DNA of 23,666 nt from 01-FULL-43-15b sp964472675. Lineage in GTDB: Bacteria > Patescibacteriota > Microgenomatia > UBA8517 > UBA10165. Location: NCBI GenBank assembly GCA_964472675.1, contig CAYYLO010000016.1:1-23666 (forward strand). The letters are read 5' to 3'. Positions 1 to 6,970 of this stretch are shown piece after piece. Made by a program: the position numbers and the translations under genes. How positions within the stretch are numbered: the stretch's first letter is position 1; each line of letters opens with the position of its first letter. Under the pieces are notes generated by a model. It was given only the letters and a program-made list of their open reading frames with translations, had not been told where the DNA came from and did no database searches.

Positions 1-28
1 CAGTCCGGAGATGAATTGGATTCTGATA

Positions 29-82
29 TGTCATTCTCCTTTAGAGGAGAAACCCCGCGCTCTGGGCGCGGGGAGAATGTCA
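29..82. repeat. Palindromic repeat, GTCATTCT family, copy 1
   Basis: The ends TGTCATTCT and AGAATGTCA are near-perfect inverted repeats. Inside lie a CTCC/GGAG hairpin and a perfect 8-bp hairpin, CCCCGCGC with GCGCGGGG (53-60 and 66-73). The arrangement matches other copies near 2.8, 4.4, 18.9 and 20.5 kb. It overlaps the possible upstream starts of the next gene. Confidence 0.6.
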
Positions 83-91
83 TCAGCATAT

Positions 92-349
92 ATGGACAGA
101 CGGCAAATTGAACGTGTCACAGCATCTTTGGCTGTAATTCTCCTCACAGTAATTACAACAGGCGCGATTCTGGCTTTTGCCAATAACTTCTTCAGATGGG
201 ACATTTTCCCTCCAGATATAGAAAAAATTCTTTGGTTTATCTTTGTCTCACTTTTGGCGATAATGGTCGCCTCGGTACTTGTCAATATTATGATCAATAT
301 AAGCATTATCGCCTTAAATTCAGAGCGCAAAGCCCACAAGGAAGAATAA
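92..349 (+). CDS. Small two-TM membrane protein, unknown function
   Basis: I do not recognise this protein. From the ATG at 92 it is 85 aa: a short basic N-terminus, a hydrophobic helix (about residues 9-28), a short polar segment with FFRWDIFPPD, a second helix (about 40-65) and a charged tail ending KAHKEE. It is predicted to be an inner-membrane protein with both ends on the same side. In-frame starts also exist at 11 and 77, but that stretch is occupied by a palindromic repeat, and the ATG at 77 lies inside the repeat's right arm, so the downstream ATG is preferred. No good Shine-Dalgarno is seen for any of them. It is followed after 7 nt by a broken gene on the same strand, so the two may once have been co-transcribed. 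Confidence 0.55.
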   Translation: MDRRQIERVTASLAVILLTVITTGAILAFANNFFRWDIFPPDIEKILWFIFVSLLAIMVASVLVNIMINISIIALNSERKAHKEE

Positions 350-356
350 CCCCAAG

Positions 357-1005
357 TTGTTGGATTTTGGAGTAACTTTTAAGGTTTTTGCTGCCTTTTT
401 GGTGATTGTGTTACTCCTTTTGCTGGGTGGTAATTATTTAAGCCAAAAAAGAAAACAGGATGTTTATACAACTCGTTTCAAAACTCACGAACTTAGCCTC
501 TCTCAAATTTTTGAAACGAGCTTGGAGAAGCTGTTTTGAAACAGCTTCATAATACTTACGCCAAAGAAACTGAAGCTTGGATTCAAAAAATCAATCGGGT
601 TTTAACAGAATCTTTACAGAGCTTTTTCTCCCAACAACATGTCCAGCTTATTACACACAAAACACACAAGCTTCTCCTTCTGGCTACACAACTGAATGTC
701 CCGAACAAGACGAAATCGCCAAAGCCGTTTCTCAAGATTTAAAGGACTGGAGCTCGACAGAGTTTATTAAATTAGATAGAAATAGAGTTCTTGTAATGGG
801 TTTATCCGGCACAATACAAGAATTTTACGTTTACCATGAAGACAAAAAAGCTTTAGTAACAAAACTTTTAAATGGACAGGTCAGTTCAATTCCGTGGGAT
901 AACTACTCTTCACACATAAGGGCCAAAGAAGTAATTATTCCCGTTAAAGATGCTTCAGGTAAAATTTTGGGAGCGGTTGTCAGGGGAGTAATCGAGTCAA
1001 ATTAG
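357..1005 (+). pseudogene. Broken membrane-anchored sensor-like gene interrupted by a structured element
   Basis: Three reading frames carry successive parts of one protein. The first has a TTG start, an N-terminal TM helix (FKVFAAFLVIVLLLLLGG) and a basic stretch LSQKRKQD. The second has a helical segment, YAKETEAWIQKINRVL to SFFS. The third has a globular C-terminus with EFYVYHEDKKALV and ending VIIPVKDASGKILGAVV, which resembles the last strands of an extracytoplasmic sensor domain (weak inference). The first break coincides with an 86-89-nt repeat at about 466-554; its length is 2 mod 3, so removing it joins frame 1 to frame 2 exactly. The second break is near a run of five T at 623-627, an ordinary slippage site or a sequencing error. 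The gene ends tail-to-tail with the SurA-like gene, overlapping it by 4 nt. The intact protein would be a single-pass membrane protein of roughly 185 aa. Confidence 0.7.
466..554 (+). repeat. Two-hairpin structured element, full copy A
   Basis: Begins ATACAACTCGTTTCAAAAC and ends TTCATAATA. Hairpin 1 pairs CTCGTTTCAAAA with TTTTTGAAACGAG across a ~27-nt loop. Hairpin 2 is a 10-bp stem, GAAGCTGTTT with AAACAGCTTC. A full second copy lies at 8094-8183 and a truncated one at 2787-2804. ATAC occurs at both edges (466-469 and 552-555), a possible 4-bp target duplication. Confidence 0.8.
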
Positions 1006-1730
1006 AAAATCTTAATATTCGCCTTTTGCTTCAATTCGGCAAACTTTTGAGAGAAAACTTCCTGCTGTTTTTGGTCGGTTAGTTGTTGTTTTGCTTCTTG
1101 TCTTTGGGAGGCAGCATCCGTTGCGATTAGAATATTCTTATTCTCTTTTACATAATTGTCTATATCCTGTTCTGTAATATTGATTTCACTGCTGTACATT
1201 TTTTCCATAGCCAGCTGCAGTTTGAGCGTACTTTCAAAAGATTCACGACTTTGCCCTTGCTGCGCAAGTAATCTTTTAAACGTATCGGCGCCACCATATC
1301 TATTTTCAAGCTCAATAAAGCGATTCTTAACATCCTCAGGCGCAGGAACAGCATTCCTTTTTGCCGCTTCATCCATAATGATACGGCCATCTATAACCGC
1401 CTGGAGTTCTGCTTCACGATAGTTTTTATCCATTCTATTCAAGACTTCAAATCCCCAAACGGGTTTGTTATCAACAGTTGCCGCCAAAACCCAGTTTCTT
1501 TTCCAAATAGATAACGCGAGAAGAAGCAAAACCAATACCCAAAAGGCAACCCATCCGTTTGACGGACGACGAATCTTTCTCAAAACCTTAAAGAGTGATG
1601 GTGTTTGGCGCAAAGAGGTCGTGCTTGTAGCCACTTCGGGCTGGCGCACACGAGAAGGACGTGCAGTTTTTTTTGTAGACTTTTTTGTTGCAAGCTTAGT
1701 TTTCTCGCGGGTTTTTGTCCTGGCTGCCAT
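1002..1730 (-). CDS. SurA N-terminal-like membrane-anchored chaperone without PPIase domain
   Basis: 242 aa. The N-terminus is a long Lys/Arg/Thr-rich cytoplasmic tail (residues 1-55), followed by one TM helix (about 60-78, VAFWVLVLLLLALSIW) and an extracytoplasmic helical domain. The segment WGFEVLNRMDKNYREAELQAVIDGRIIMDEAAKRNAV and the following EDVKNRFIELENRYGGADTFKRLLAQQGQSRESFESTLKLQLAMEKM follow the SurA_N/PrsA-type chaperone pattern. SurA and PrsA usually carry parvulin PPIase domains; here the protein stops after the helical domain, so it is expected to be a holdase only. ITEQDIDNYVKENKN is the usual exit helix of the family. A TGaTATGCT extended -10 lies 9 nt before the ATG, giving a leader of only a few nucleotides. 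Function at the cell surface is inferred. Confidence 0.8.
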   Translation of the reverse strand: MAARTKTREKTKLATKKSTKKTARPSRVRQPEVATSTTSLRQTPSLFKVLRKIRRPSNGWVAFWVLVLLLLALSIWKRNWVLAATVDNKPVWGFEVLNRMDKNYREAELQAVIDGRIIMDEAAKRNAVPAPEDVKNRFIELENRYGGADTFKRLLAQQGQSRESFESTLKLQLAMEKMYSSEINITEQDIDNYVKENKNILIATDAASQRQEAKQQLTDQKQQEVFSQKFAELKQKANIKIF

Positions 1731-1805
1731 TATAAGTAGAGCATATCAAAACAAATCACATTACACAAGAAGCATATTCTTACAAATTCTTTTCCACAAA
1801 AAACT

Positions 1806-2777
1806 TCACTTACCGCCATGGCCATGAAAAGCGTCATGCACTTCTCTAAGCTGACGATTAGTTACATGAGTATAAATTTGCGTTGTTGAAACGTTCTTGT
1901 GTCCTAACATTTCCTGAACTGAGCGGAGGTCGGCGCCCGCCATTAAAAGGTCGGTTGCAAATGAATGGCGAAGCACATGTGGTGTAACGTCAACCGGGAT
2001 TTTAACTTTGCGGGCGTATTTTTTAATCATCCGCTGCACGCTTCGAGGGGTTAAGCGTGCTTCCTCATCAGAAATTTCAGGTCCAAATTTGCCTTTGTGC
2101 CGTATAAAAAGCGGTTTGTAATTGTCGCGGCGAATTTTTAAATATTCATTAATCCAATCGACAGCACGGCCGGATAAAAACACAACTCTTTGCCTCCGAC
2201 CTTTACCAATAACTCCAAACTCGCGGCGGTCCAAATCAATAGTGTCACGATTAAGTGCAACTAATTCTGATACACGAAGACCGGTTGAAAATAAAACCTC
2301 TAAAATTGCACGGTCGCGTTTGCCCACATCGGTTGATAGAGTAGGGGAGTTTAAAAGGCGGTCGACCTGCTCGCCGTTTAAGAACTTTAAGGAATGCGCC
2401 TCAGCTTTGGGCAAATCAATTTTTTCCGGAGCCAAAGCCGCGCGATCGGTTTTTATCAAGTATTTTAAAAACGAACGTAATGCAATTGCGTGGTACCCCT
2501 GGGTCTTTTTAGAGATGGTCTCCCAGCCTTGCAAGGCTGGTCCTTGCGAGGCTAAAACGGGCAATCGGGACAAATACAGTCGATATTGACGGACCGACTC
2601 CGGGTTTATGTCAGAAGATTTATCCTTGCCGTTTTTAGTCATCCACTGCGTAAACCGCCGAAGATAGTGTGTGTAATTTCGTACAGTCAAAGGGCTGACA
2701 TCCCGTTCAACTTCCAAATATTCCAAAAACTCCCGGATGAGGCGTTCAAGTTCGGATTGGGCTTTGACAGATTCCAA
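1806..2777 (-). CDS. xerD: Tyrosine recombinase XerC/XerD
   Basis: 323 aa site-specific recombinase, likely the chromosome-dimer-resolution enzyme. It has an N-terminal SAM-like core-binding domain (about residues 8-110) and a catalytic domain. The catalytic set is complete: R168 in STGLRVSE, K192 in GKGRRQ, H267 and R270 in HVLRHSFATDLL, H293 in LGHKN and the nucleophile Y302 in TTQIYTH. The family is usually ~300 aa; the excess is explained by a palindromic insertion encoding residues about 73-88 in the core-binding domain. The start is TTG, preceded on the coding strand by the truncated structured element and a GTCATTCT-family repeat, so its native promoter region seems to have been remodelled. 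XerC versus XerD cannot be decided from one gene; no dif site was identified. Confidence 0.9.
   Translation of the reverse strand: MESVKAQSELERLIREFLEYLEVERDVSPLTVRNYTHYLRRFTQWMTKNGKDKSSDINPESVRQYRLYLSRLPVLASQGPALQGWETISKKTQGYHAIALRSFLKYLIKTDRAALAPEKIDLPKAEAHSLKFLNGEQVDRLLNSPTLSTDVGKRDRAILEVLFSTGLRVSELVALNRDTIDLDRREFGVIGKGRRQRVVFLSGRAVDWINEYLKIRRDNYKPLFIRHKGKFGPEISDEEARLTPRSVQRMIKKYARKVKIPVDVTPHVLRHSFATDLLMAGADLRSVQEMLGHKNVSTTQIYTHVTNRQLREVHDAFHGHGGK
2518..2555. repeat. Palindromic insertion inside xer
   Basis: Contains a perfect 18-bp palindrome, CCAGCCTTGCAAGGCTGG (2523-2540), followed by a related half, CCTTGCGAGGCT. It is in frame and encodes VLASQGPALQGWETI, which breaks the usual continuity between the YLSRL helix and SKKTQGYHAIALR of Xer proteins. 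Confidence 0.6.
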
Positions 2778-2786
2778 GGTAGTTTA

Positions 2787-2804
2787 TTTTGAAACGAGTT
2801 GTAT
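2787..2804 (-). repeat. Truncated copy of the two-hairpin element (left 18 nt)
   Basis: On the minus strand this reads ATACAACTCGTTTCAAAA, identical to the first 18 nt of the full copies at 466 and 8094. It sits just upstream of the xer start codon and abuts a GTCATTCT-family repeat. Neither the second arm of hairpin 1 nor hairpin 2 is present. Confidence 0.7.
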
Positions 2805-2864
2805 GTCATCCTTGCCTGACCAGGACCTGGATTCTGGCTGCGCCTGCGGCTTACCAGAATGACA
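2804..2864. repeat. Palindromic repeat, GTCATTCT family, copy 2
   Basis: Starts TGTCATCC and ends CCAGAATGACA. Internal arms CTGGATTCTGG and CCAGAATGAC, with a GC-rich CTGCGCCTGCGGC centre, match the family seen at 18.9 and 20.5 kb. It lies in the spacer between the divergent xer and HD-domain genes. Confidence 0.65.
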
Positions 2865-2923
2865 CTACAACCACAGTACTCTTTCTTACACCTCAGTGTC
2901 AACATTGTGCGACATATAGTGTA

Positions 2924-2949
2924 TTGACAGGTTATGGAAGTGCTACAAT
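2924..2949 (+). promoter_or_regulatory. Extended -10 promoter of the HD-domain gene, predicted leaderless
   Basis: TGcTACAAT (2941-2949) is an extended -10. A TTGACA lies at 2924-2929, but with only a 14-nt spacer, so the extended -10 probably dominates. The ATG at 2956 is 6 nt after the -10, so the transcript should start at or next to the start codon. ATTGTGCGACAT just upstream (2904-2915) recurs at 3947-3958. Confidence 0.55.
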
Positions 2950-2955
2950 AGCCGC

Positions 2956-3579
2956 ATGTCTGCTGAAAGAACCCAAACAGGGGCTATAGACGCGCAAACT
3001 TTAGAAGCAGTATTGAAGTTCGTAAGCCTAACACACAAGTTTCAACAAATAAGACGGGTTATATTGGTTAAGGGCGAAGAAAGGCAGGAAAACGACCTTG
3101 AACATACAAGTCAGCTAGCTTTAGTCTGTTGGTATGTAGCTTCTTCATTAAAGCTGCCTTTGGATCACAAGCTGGTTCTTAAATATGCGTTAATGCACGA
3201 TTTAGTTGAGGCGCATGCGGGTGATGTAAATTTCTCTGATACTGAAGGTCGCGTTGGCAAAGCCGAACGCGAACATCAAGCCGCACAGCGCCTTCAAGAA
3301 GAATTCCCGGAGTTTCCGGAACTACATAAGCTGATCTCCCGTTACGAAGCAAAATCTGATCCCGAAAGTCGATTTGTTTATGCTATGGATAAAGTTCTTC
3401 CAATATTAAATATTTATCTTGACGAAGGCCGCACTTGGAAATCTATGACTCCCGTTACTATGGAAACCATCATAGCTCATAAAACTGCTCCTGTGTCGGT
3501 TGACCCAACAGCTCAAGGACTCTTTGAACAGGTGCTTAATGAGTTACGCCAACATCCAAAGTTTTTCCCTGTTGGGTAG
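2956..3579 (+). CDS. HD-domain hydrolase, YfbR/5'-deoxynucleotidase-like
   Basis: 207 aa, all helical, soluble. The metal-binding HD signature is present: H50 in NDLEHTSQLA, H81-D82 in MHDLVEAHAGD and D145 in YAMDKVLP. This spacing and the phrase DLVEAHAGDV match the HD_3/YfbR-like group, whose characterised members dephosphorylate (deoxy)nucleoside 5'-monophosphates using a divalent metal. Substrate is inferred from family only. The gene is monocistronic, divergent from xer, and expected to be translated from a leaderless mRNA, since the -10 ends 6 nt before the ATG and there is no Shine-Dalgarno. A 6-bp hairpin without a T-tract lies 56 nt after the stop. Confidence 0.85.
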   Translation: MSAERTQTGAIDAQTLEAVLKFVSLTHKFQQIRRVILVKGEERQENDLEHTSQLALVCWYVASSLKLPLDHKLVLKYALMHDLVEAHAGDVNFSDTEGRVGKAEREHQAAQRLQEEFPEFPELHKLISRYEAKSDPESRFVYAMDKVLPILNIYLDEGRTWKSMTPVTMETIIAHKTAPVSVDPTAQGLFEQVLNELRQHPKFFPVG

Positions 3580-4465
3580 GCTTAGATCGAGCCCATGACC
3601 TCATGAAATGCCTCAGGACGCGTTTTGTAGATATAAGACGTATAAGTGTCGTCTTGCAAAAGTCATTTTGAAAATTTGGGATGTATCCTGTAAAACTTTT
3701 TTGCCAAGAAAGGTAGAAAATGCAAAAAAGTTTTCAAAGCTCTTGAAAAATTATTTCTAGAGCTTATAGTAGGGTAGAGGTGTTCGGGTTCTGTTTGGTC
3801 AAGGCATTTTGAAGACCGGGAGCTTAAGAGAAGTAAAAGAATGTAAAAGATCTGCCAAATATTCTTGTTGAGAAACATAAGAAACGCAACTTGTTGCAAG
3901 TTTTGCCTCTTCTCCACAACAAAGCACGCTGCGTCGTAAAAGCTATATTGTGCGACATTGTGTAATTAGCTTCTCCTTAACGGAGTGGACTACAGTTCAC
4001 AGTTTCTTTGAGGGATGTGAATTAGAGAAATTTATTTCGAGCAGAATGAATACACTAGCACAAGCCTCTCTACAACCAAGAGGTTATCCACAGAGCAACT
4101 GCTTTTGCAAGAATACTAGTACCTAACTATATCATTTGAGGCTAGCCGCAACAAATGGCAAACAAACTGGAGAAAAGAAAGGATGCCTACCTACTTCCGT
4201 TCTGTGTCTGACGTTTGCTGCTGTTCGGCTTTCCTTCAGGTTGGCGCTCTAGAGCCTGCGCCGCTATTTGTATAAAAACTATGGGTTTCACGCGTGAAAA
4301 CATCCCCATAATATTCCCGATATTATGGGATGTGCACTTCCCCATATCCCCTGCTCCCGAGGCTGGGGACACTGCGTCATTCCTGGCCAGGCCAGGAATC
4401 CAAAAATACTTATATAGTTTCCCGCTTCCGCGGGAATGACGGGTGATGACTGGCCTTTTCCAGCC
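3580..4465. other. Gene-poor region of about 890 nt with palindromes
   Basis: I find no convincing gene. Structures seen: a hairpin AAGACG/CGTCTT (3635-3655); ATTGTGCGACAT (3947-3958), shared with the HD-gene promoter; an imperfect long stem CATCCCCATAATAT/ATATTATGGGATG (about 4302-4334); the palindrome TTTCACGCGTGAAA (4287-4300), which recurs in the end of the ABC permease gene; and a GTCATTCC repeat (4376-4440). An 84-codon open frame on the minus strand at 3663-3917 has no start signal or protein-like composition. The region could hide an unrecognised RNA or a decayed gene. Confidence 0.5.
4376..4440. repeat. Palindromic repeat, GTCATTCC variant
   Basis: Ends are GTCATTCC and GGGAATGAC. 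The left half holds the hairpin ATTCCTGGCCAGGCCAGGAAT without its ends; the right half holds TTCCCGCttccGCGGGAA. It lies downstream of the convergent end of the ABC permease gene. Confidence 0.6.
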
Positions 4466-5275
4466 TCAGTCCAGCTTTAAAAGAAGCCCCTTCTCTTTCA
4501 CGCGTGAAAACATGGCATAGAAGAACCAAAAAACTAATCCCAGATAAATAATGTTCAAAGCAAAGGCCACGCTCAAGTGAGCCAGAGATAAACTGCCTGT
4601 TGCCACTACCCTTCTTACCCCTTCAAAAACCCAAGTTGACGGCAGAATATATGCAACATATTGCAAATTTTGCGGAAGCGCAGAAACCGGATAAAAAACT
4701 GCAGAAAAAGGCTGGATAAGAAAAATAAAGCCGAAGGCCAAAACCTGAGCTGAAGAACCAAAACGCAAAATAATTCCTGTTGTAAATAGACCCAAAGCCC
4801 AACCAAACAACAACAAACTTAAAACAAAGGGAACAAGGTAAAAACCAAAGGAAAAAATATTAAACTGGTAAAGCAGGTACGCCAGGATGCTAATTACCAC
4901 ACCAGCCAAAGCAATTCGGACCAACCCTAAAAGAACAGTCGAGAGCAAAAACTCACTGACGCGAAGCGGTGTAACAAAAATATTCAAAAGGTTCCTTTCC
5001 CAAACATCTTCCAGAAAAGCAACCGAAACTGCCCTTTGACTTTGACTTAAAAGATCCCAAAAAACCAAAGCCCCAAGAATTACCGTTACAATATTTAGTC
5101 CACCAAACCCCGCTCCTTCCAAATAACGCGTCAAAAAACCCCACATCAAAAGTTCCATTACCGGCCAGTAGAAAATGTCCATGAGACGTGGTACTGACCT
5201 TTGGTATAAATACAAATGCCTAATTAAAATAGCCTGGACTCTGTGCCACTTCATAATATAAATTCCAAGCTCCAA
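4466..5275 (-). CDS. ABC-2 type transporter permease
   Basis: 269 aa with six predicted TM helices and the ABC-2 exporter layout: an N-terminal amphipathic stretch (RVQAILIRHLYLYQRSVPRL), TM1 near FYWPVMELLMWGF, a cytoplasmic loop with EDVWERNLLNIFVTPLRVSEFL, and the typical FGFIFLIQPFSAVFYPVSALP reentrant region before the last helices. It resembles NodJ/DrrB-type permeases that export lipids, polysaccharides or drugs together with a separate ATPase. The ATPase gene lies 70 nt upstream on the same strand, so the two form one exporter. An internal ATG at 5254 (MKWHRVQ) is a plausible alternative start. The last codons (MFSRVKEKG) contain the palindrome TTTCACGCGTGAAA also found in the adjacent gene-poor region. 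Substrate unknown. Confidence 0.88.
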   Translation of the reverse strand: MELGIYIMKWHRVQAILIRHLYLYQRSVPRLMDIFYWPVMELLMWGFLTRYLEGAGFGGLNIVTVILGALVFWDLLSQSQRAVSVAFLEDVWERNLLNIFVTPLRVSEFLLSTVLLGLVRIALAGVVISILAYLLYQFNIFSFGFYLVPFVLSLLLFGWALGLFTTGIILRFGSSAQVLAFGFIFLIQPFSAVFYPVSALPQNLQYVAYILPSTWVFEGVRRVVATGSLSLAHLSVAFALNIIYLGLVFWFFYAMFSRVKEKGLLLKLD

Positions 5276-5345
5276 GAAACAGACAAATCCCGTTGTAATT
5301 TCTGATTTGCACTATTCTCCTCTTGCTATCGCAATGAGTCTCATT

Positions 5346-6074
5346 TCATTCACCTCTCGCTATCGCGATAAACACATCATTCAAATCTTTTCTACCGTAC
5401 TTCTTCACAAGCGATTTTGGCGTTCCGTCATCGGTAATTTTCCCTTTGTTTAGAAAAATTATTCTCGTGCAGAGCTCTTCAATTTCAGCCATATTGTGAG
5501 AAGTATAAAGTATTGTCACTCCCCTCTCTTTTTGTATTTTTAACAATAATTTCCGCATGCGGTCTGCTACGTCCGGGTCCAAAGACGACGTAGGCTCATC
5601 TAAAAGTAAAAGCTCCGGATCGTTCAAAAGAGCTTTAGTTAAGTTCACTCGAGTCAACTGACCGGTTGATAAACTTGAGGTAAGTTTGGGCAGGAGATCG
5701 CGAATTTCAAAAAATTCTGCCAGTTCTCCCACTTTGTTTTTCGGATTTGGCACGTTATAAAGCCGCGCAAAAGTTGACAAATTTTCCCAAACCTTAAGGT
5801 TGTACGGAAGATTAACGTAAGGCGAAGAGAAATTAACCCGAGACAACACATTTTCCCTGTTTCGGGCAACATCTTTTCCAAAAATTTTAATCGAACCTGA
5901 AGTTGGCGTTATTAAATCCAGCATCATCTGGATTGTAGTTGTTTTTCCTGCCCCATTCGGCCCCAAAAGACCGGTAATCTTGCCTTTTTCTATTTCAAAA
6001 GAAACATTGTCAACCGCCACTGTATCGTCAAACTTTTTAACTAGATTTTTTACTTTTATAATCGGTTCACTCAT
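5346..6074 (-). CDS. ABC transporter ATP-binding protein
   Basis: 242 aa ATPase partner of the downstream ABC-2 permease. All motifs are visible: Walker A GPNGAGKTT (38-46), Q-loop region FSSPYVNLPYNLKVWENL, signature LSTGQ (135-139), Walker B LLLLDE (155-160), D-loop SSLD and the switch histidine H193 in YTSHNM. The last residues FIAIARGE are repeated just after the stop: the following 30 nt could encode LIAIARGE and another stop, a small tandem duplication. A TATGCT hexamer ends 8 nt before the ATG, which predicts a nearly leaderless transcript starting just downstream of the GC-rich 87-nt repeat. Transport substrate cannot be told from the ATPase. Confidence 0.92.
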   Translation of the reverse strand: MSEPIIKVKNLVKKFDDTVAVDNVSFEIEKGKITGLLGPNGAGKTTTIQMMLDLITPTSGSIKIFGKDVARNRENVLSRVNFSSPYVNLPYNLKVWENLSTFARLYNVPNPKNKVGELAEFFEIRDLLPKLTSSLSTGQLTRVNLTKALLNDPELLLLDEPTSSLDPDVADRMRKLLLKIQKERGVTILYTSHNMAEIEELCTRIIFLNKGKITDDGTPKSLVKKYGRKDLNDVFIAIARGE

Positions 6075-6102
6075 ACGTTGTTAGCATATAAAAATAGAAT
6101 GT

Positions 6103-6189
6103 GGGTGGCGGGAGCGGAGGGAGTCCCGTCGAGTGACCGCAGGCGAACAGCCGAGGACGTCGGACGGGACGAGCTCCCGACAGGACCCG
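6103..6189 (-). repeat. GC-rich structured repeat, copy 1 (87 nt)
   Basis: Shares a first block of 56 identical nt and a last block of 22 identical nt with the copy at 17440-17529. It can fold as nested stems: GGGT/ACCC outermost, then GGGAGC/GCTCCC, then an 8-bp GTCCCGTC/GACGGGAC. Relative to the minus-strand genes it begins 7 nt after the stop codon of the upstream membrane protein gene and ends just before the promoter of the ABC ATPase gene. Much richer in G+C than its surroundings. Confidence 0.85.
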
Positions 6190-6196
6190 CATACAT

Positions 6197-6970
6197 TCAG
6201 CCAGCCCAGCGAGCAGTCAAAAACATTGTGATAAAAACTACAGCGCCTACGAGAAAATATTCGCGTATTGTACGTGCAAAAAGCCTCTGTTGCAACTTTG
6301 CCTGCCCTGTTCCCAAACCAACATATAAAATTGTGGTTAAAGCAAGTGAAGCAACCGGAACGGTAATAGACCAAAAGGACAGGATTGTGGCTACTTCCCC
6401 TGTGACAAGCGCCAGCGCTACAGCCGAATAAAGCACATCTTTTCCTAATTTTTGTCCCAGCTCTATTGACCAAAAGGACTGAAGAAGCAACGGGAAGGCA
6501 AGAAGCGCACAGAACAACCCATTAAGCCAAAAGCCAGCACGAAGAGAAAAAACATTATCAAACAATAAAAAGGCGGTCAAAAGTGTCAGCAAAAACCCAA
6601 CTGCATGCGCCGCGCGCAACAGCGCAATTGTGCGGGCTGCCGCAACCGTATAAATATTGGACGTCAGCAAAAGCGCATATATACCCAATATGTACAAGAG
6701 CACTATCGGGATAGCAGACAAAAAACTCGCAGGCAGAAGAAAGTAAAAAAGCCCAACGCCAGCCGTAAAAAACGTGGGCAAAACTAAGGTTAGCAAAGTA
6801 GCATTTCGCCCAAGAGCTTCCTTTAATGACCAGAAGGAAAAAACTGTAGTTAATAGGGTCAGGAGTGCAATTGTCTGGTACCTAAACCCTGTCTCGACAA
6901 AATACTGCATCAAGACAAAACCTGAAGCCAAAAGCAAAGAGGAGAGAACAAATTTTTGTCGTTTTGTCAT
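6197..6970 (-). CDS. Polytopic membrane protein, unknown function
   Basis: 257 aa, about eight predicted TM helices with very short loops; the N-terminus is MTKRQKF. I do not recognise a family motif. Regular pairs of helices (for example TIALLTLLTTVFSFWSL, FFTAGVGLFYFLLPASFL, IVLLYILGIYALLLTS) suggest a compact integral membrane protein. It is translationally coupled to yebC: the yebC stop and this start overlap as TAATG. Its own stop is followed after 7 nt by the GC-rich repeat. Co-transcription with yebC is therefore likely, but this says little about function because yebC sits in many contexts. Confidence 0.75.
   Translation of the reverse strand: MTKRQKFVLSSLLLASGFVLMQYFVETGFRYQTIALLTLLTTVFSFWSLKEALGRNATLLTLVLPTFFTAGVGLFYFLLPASFLSAIPIVLLYILGIYALLLTSNIYTVAAARTIALLRAAHAVGFLLTLLTAFLLFDNVFSLRAGFWLNGLFCALLAFPLLLQSFWSIELGQKLGKDVLYSAVALALVTGEVATILSFWSITVPVASLALTTILYVGLGTGQAKLQQRLFARTIREYFLVGAVVFITMFLTARWAG

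Noticed and set aside
577..1005. The 142-codon frame read as an intact gene
   Set aside because: Its first residues make little sense as an N-terminus, it lacks a start signal, and the upstream frames supply the TM anchor and helix expected for the same protein, so it is the 3' part of a broken gene.
2901..2960. dif site next to the Xer gene
   Set aside because: The A+T-rich inverted halves expected for a 28-bp dif are not present; the similarity in TTGTGCGACATATAGTG is too weak.
3663..3917. 84-codon minus-strand frame in the gene-poor region
   Set aside because: No Shine-Dalgarno, no clear promoter, and the composition is that of translated A+T-rich non-coding DNA.
4154..4211. tmRNA-like tag reading frame starting ANKLEKRK
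   Set aside because: The tag would not end in an Ala-Ala motif, and no tRNA-like ends or typical tmRNA 5' sequence are found nearby.
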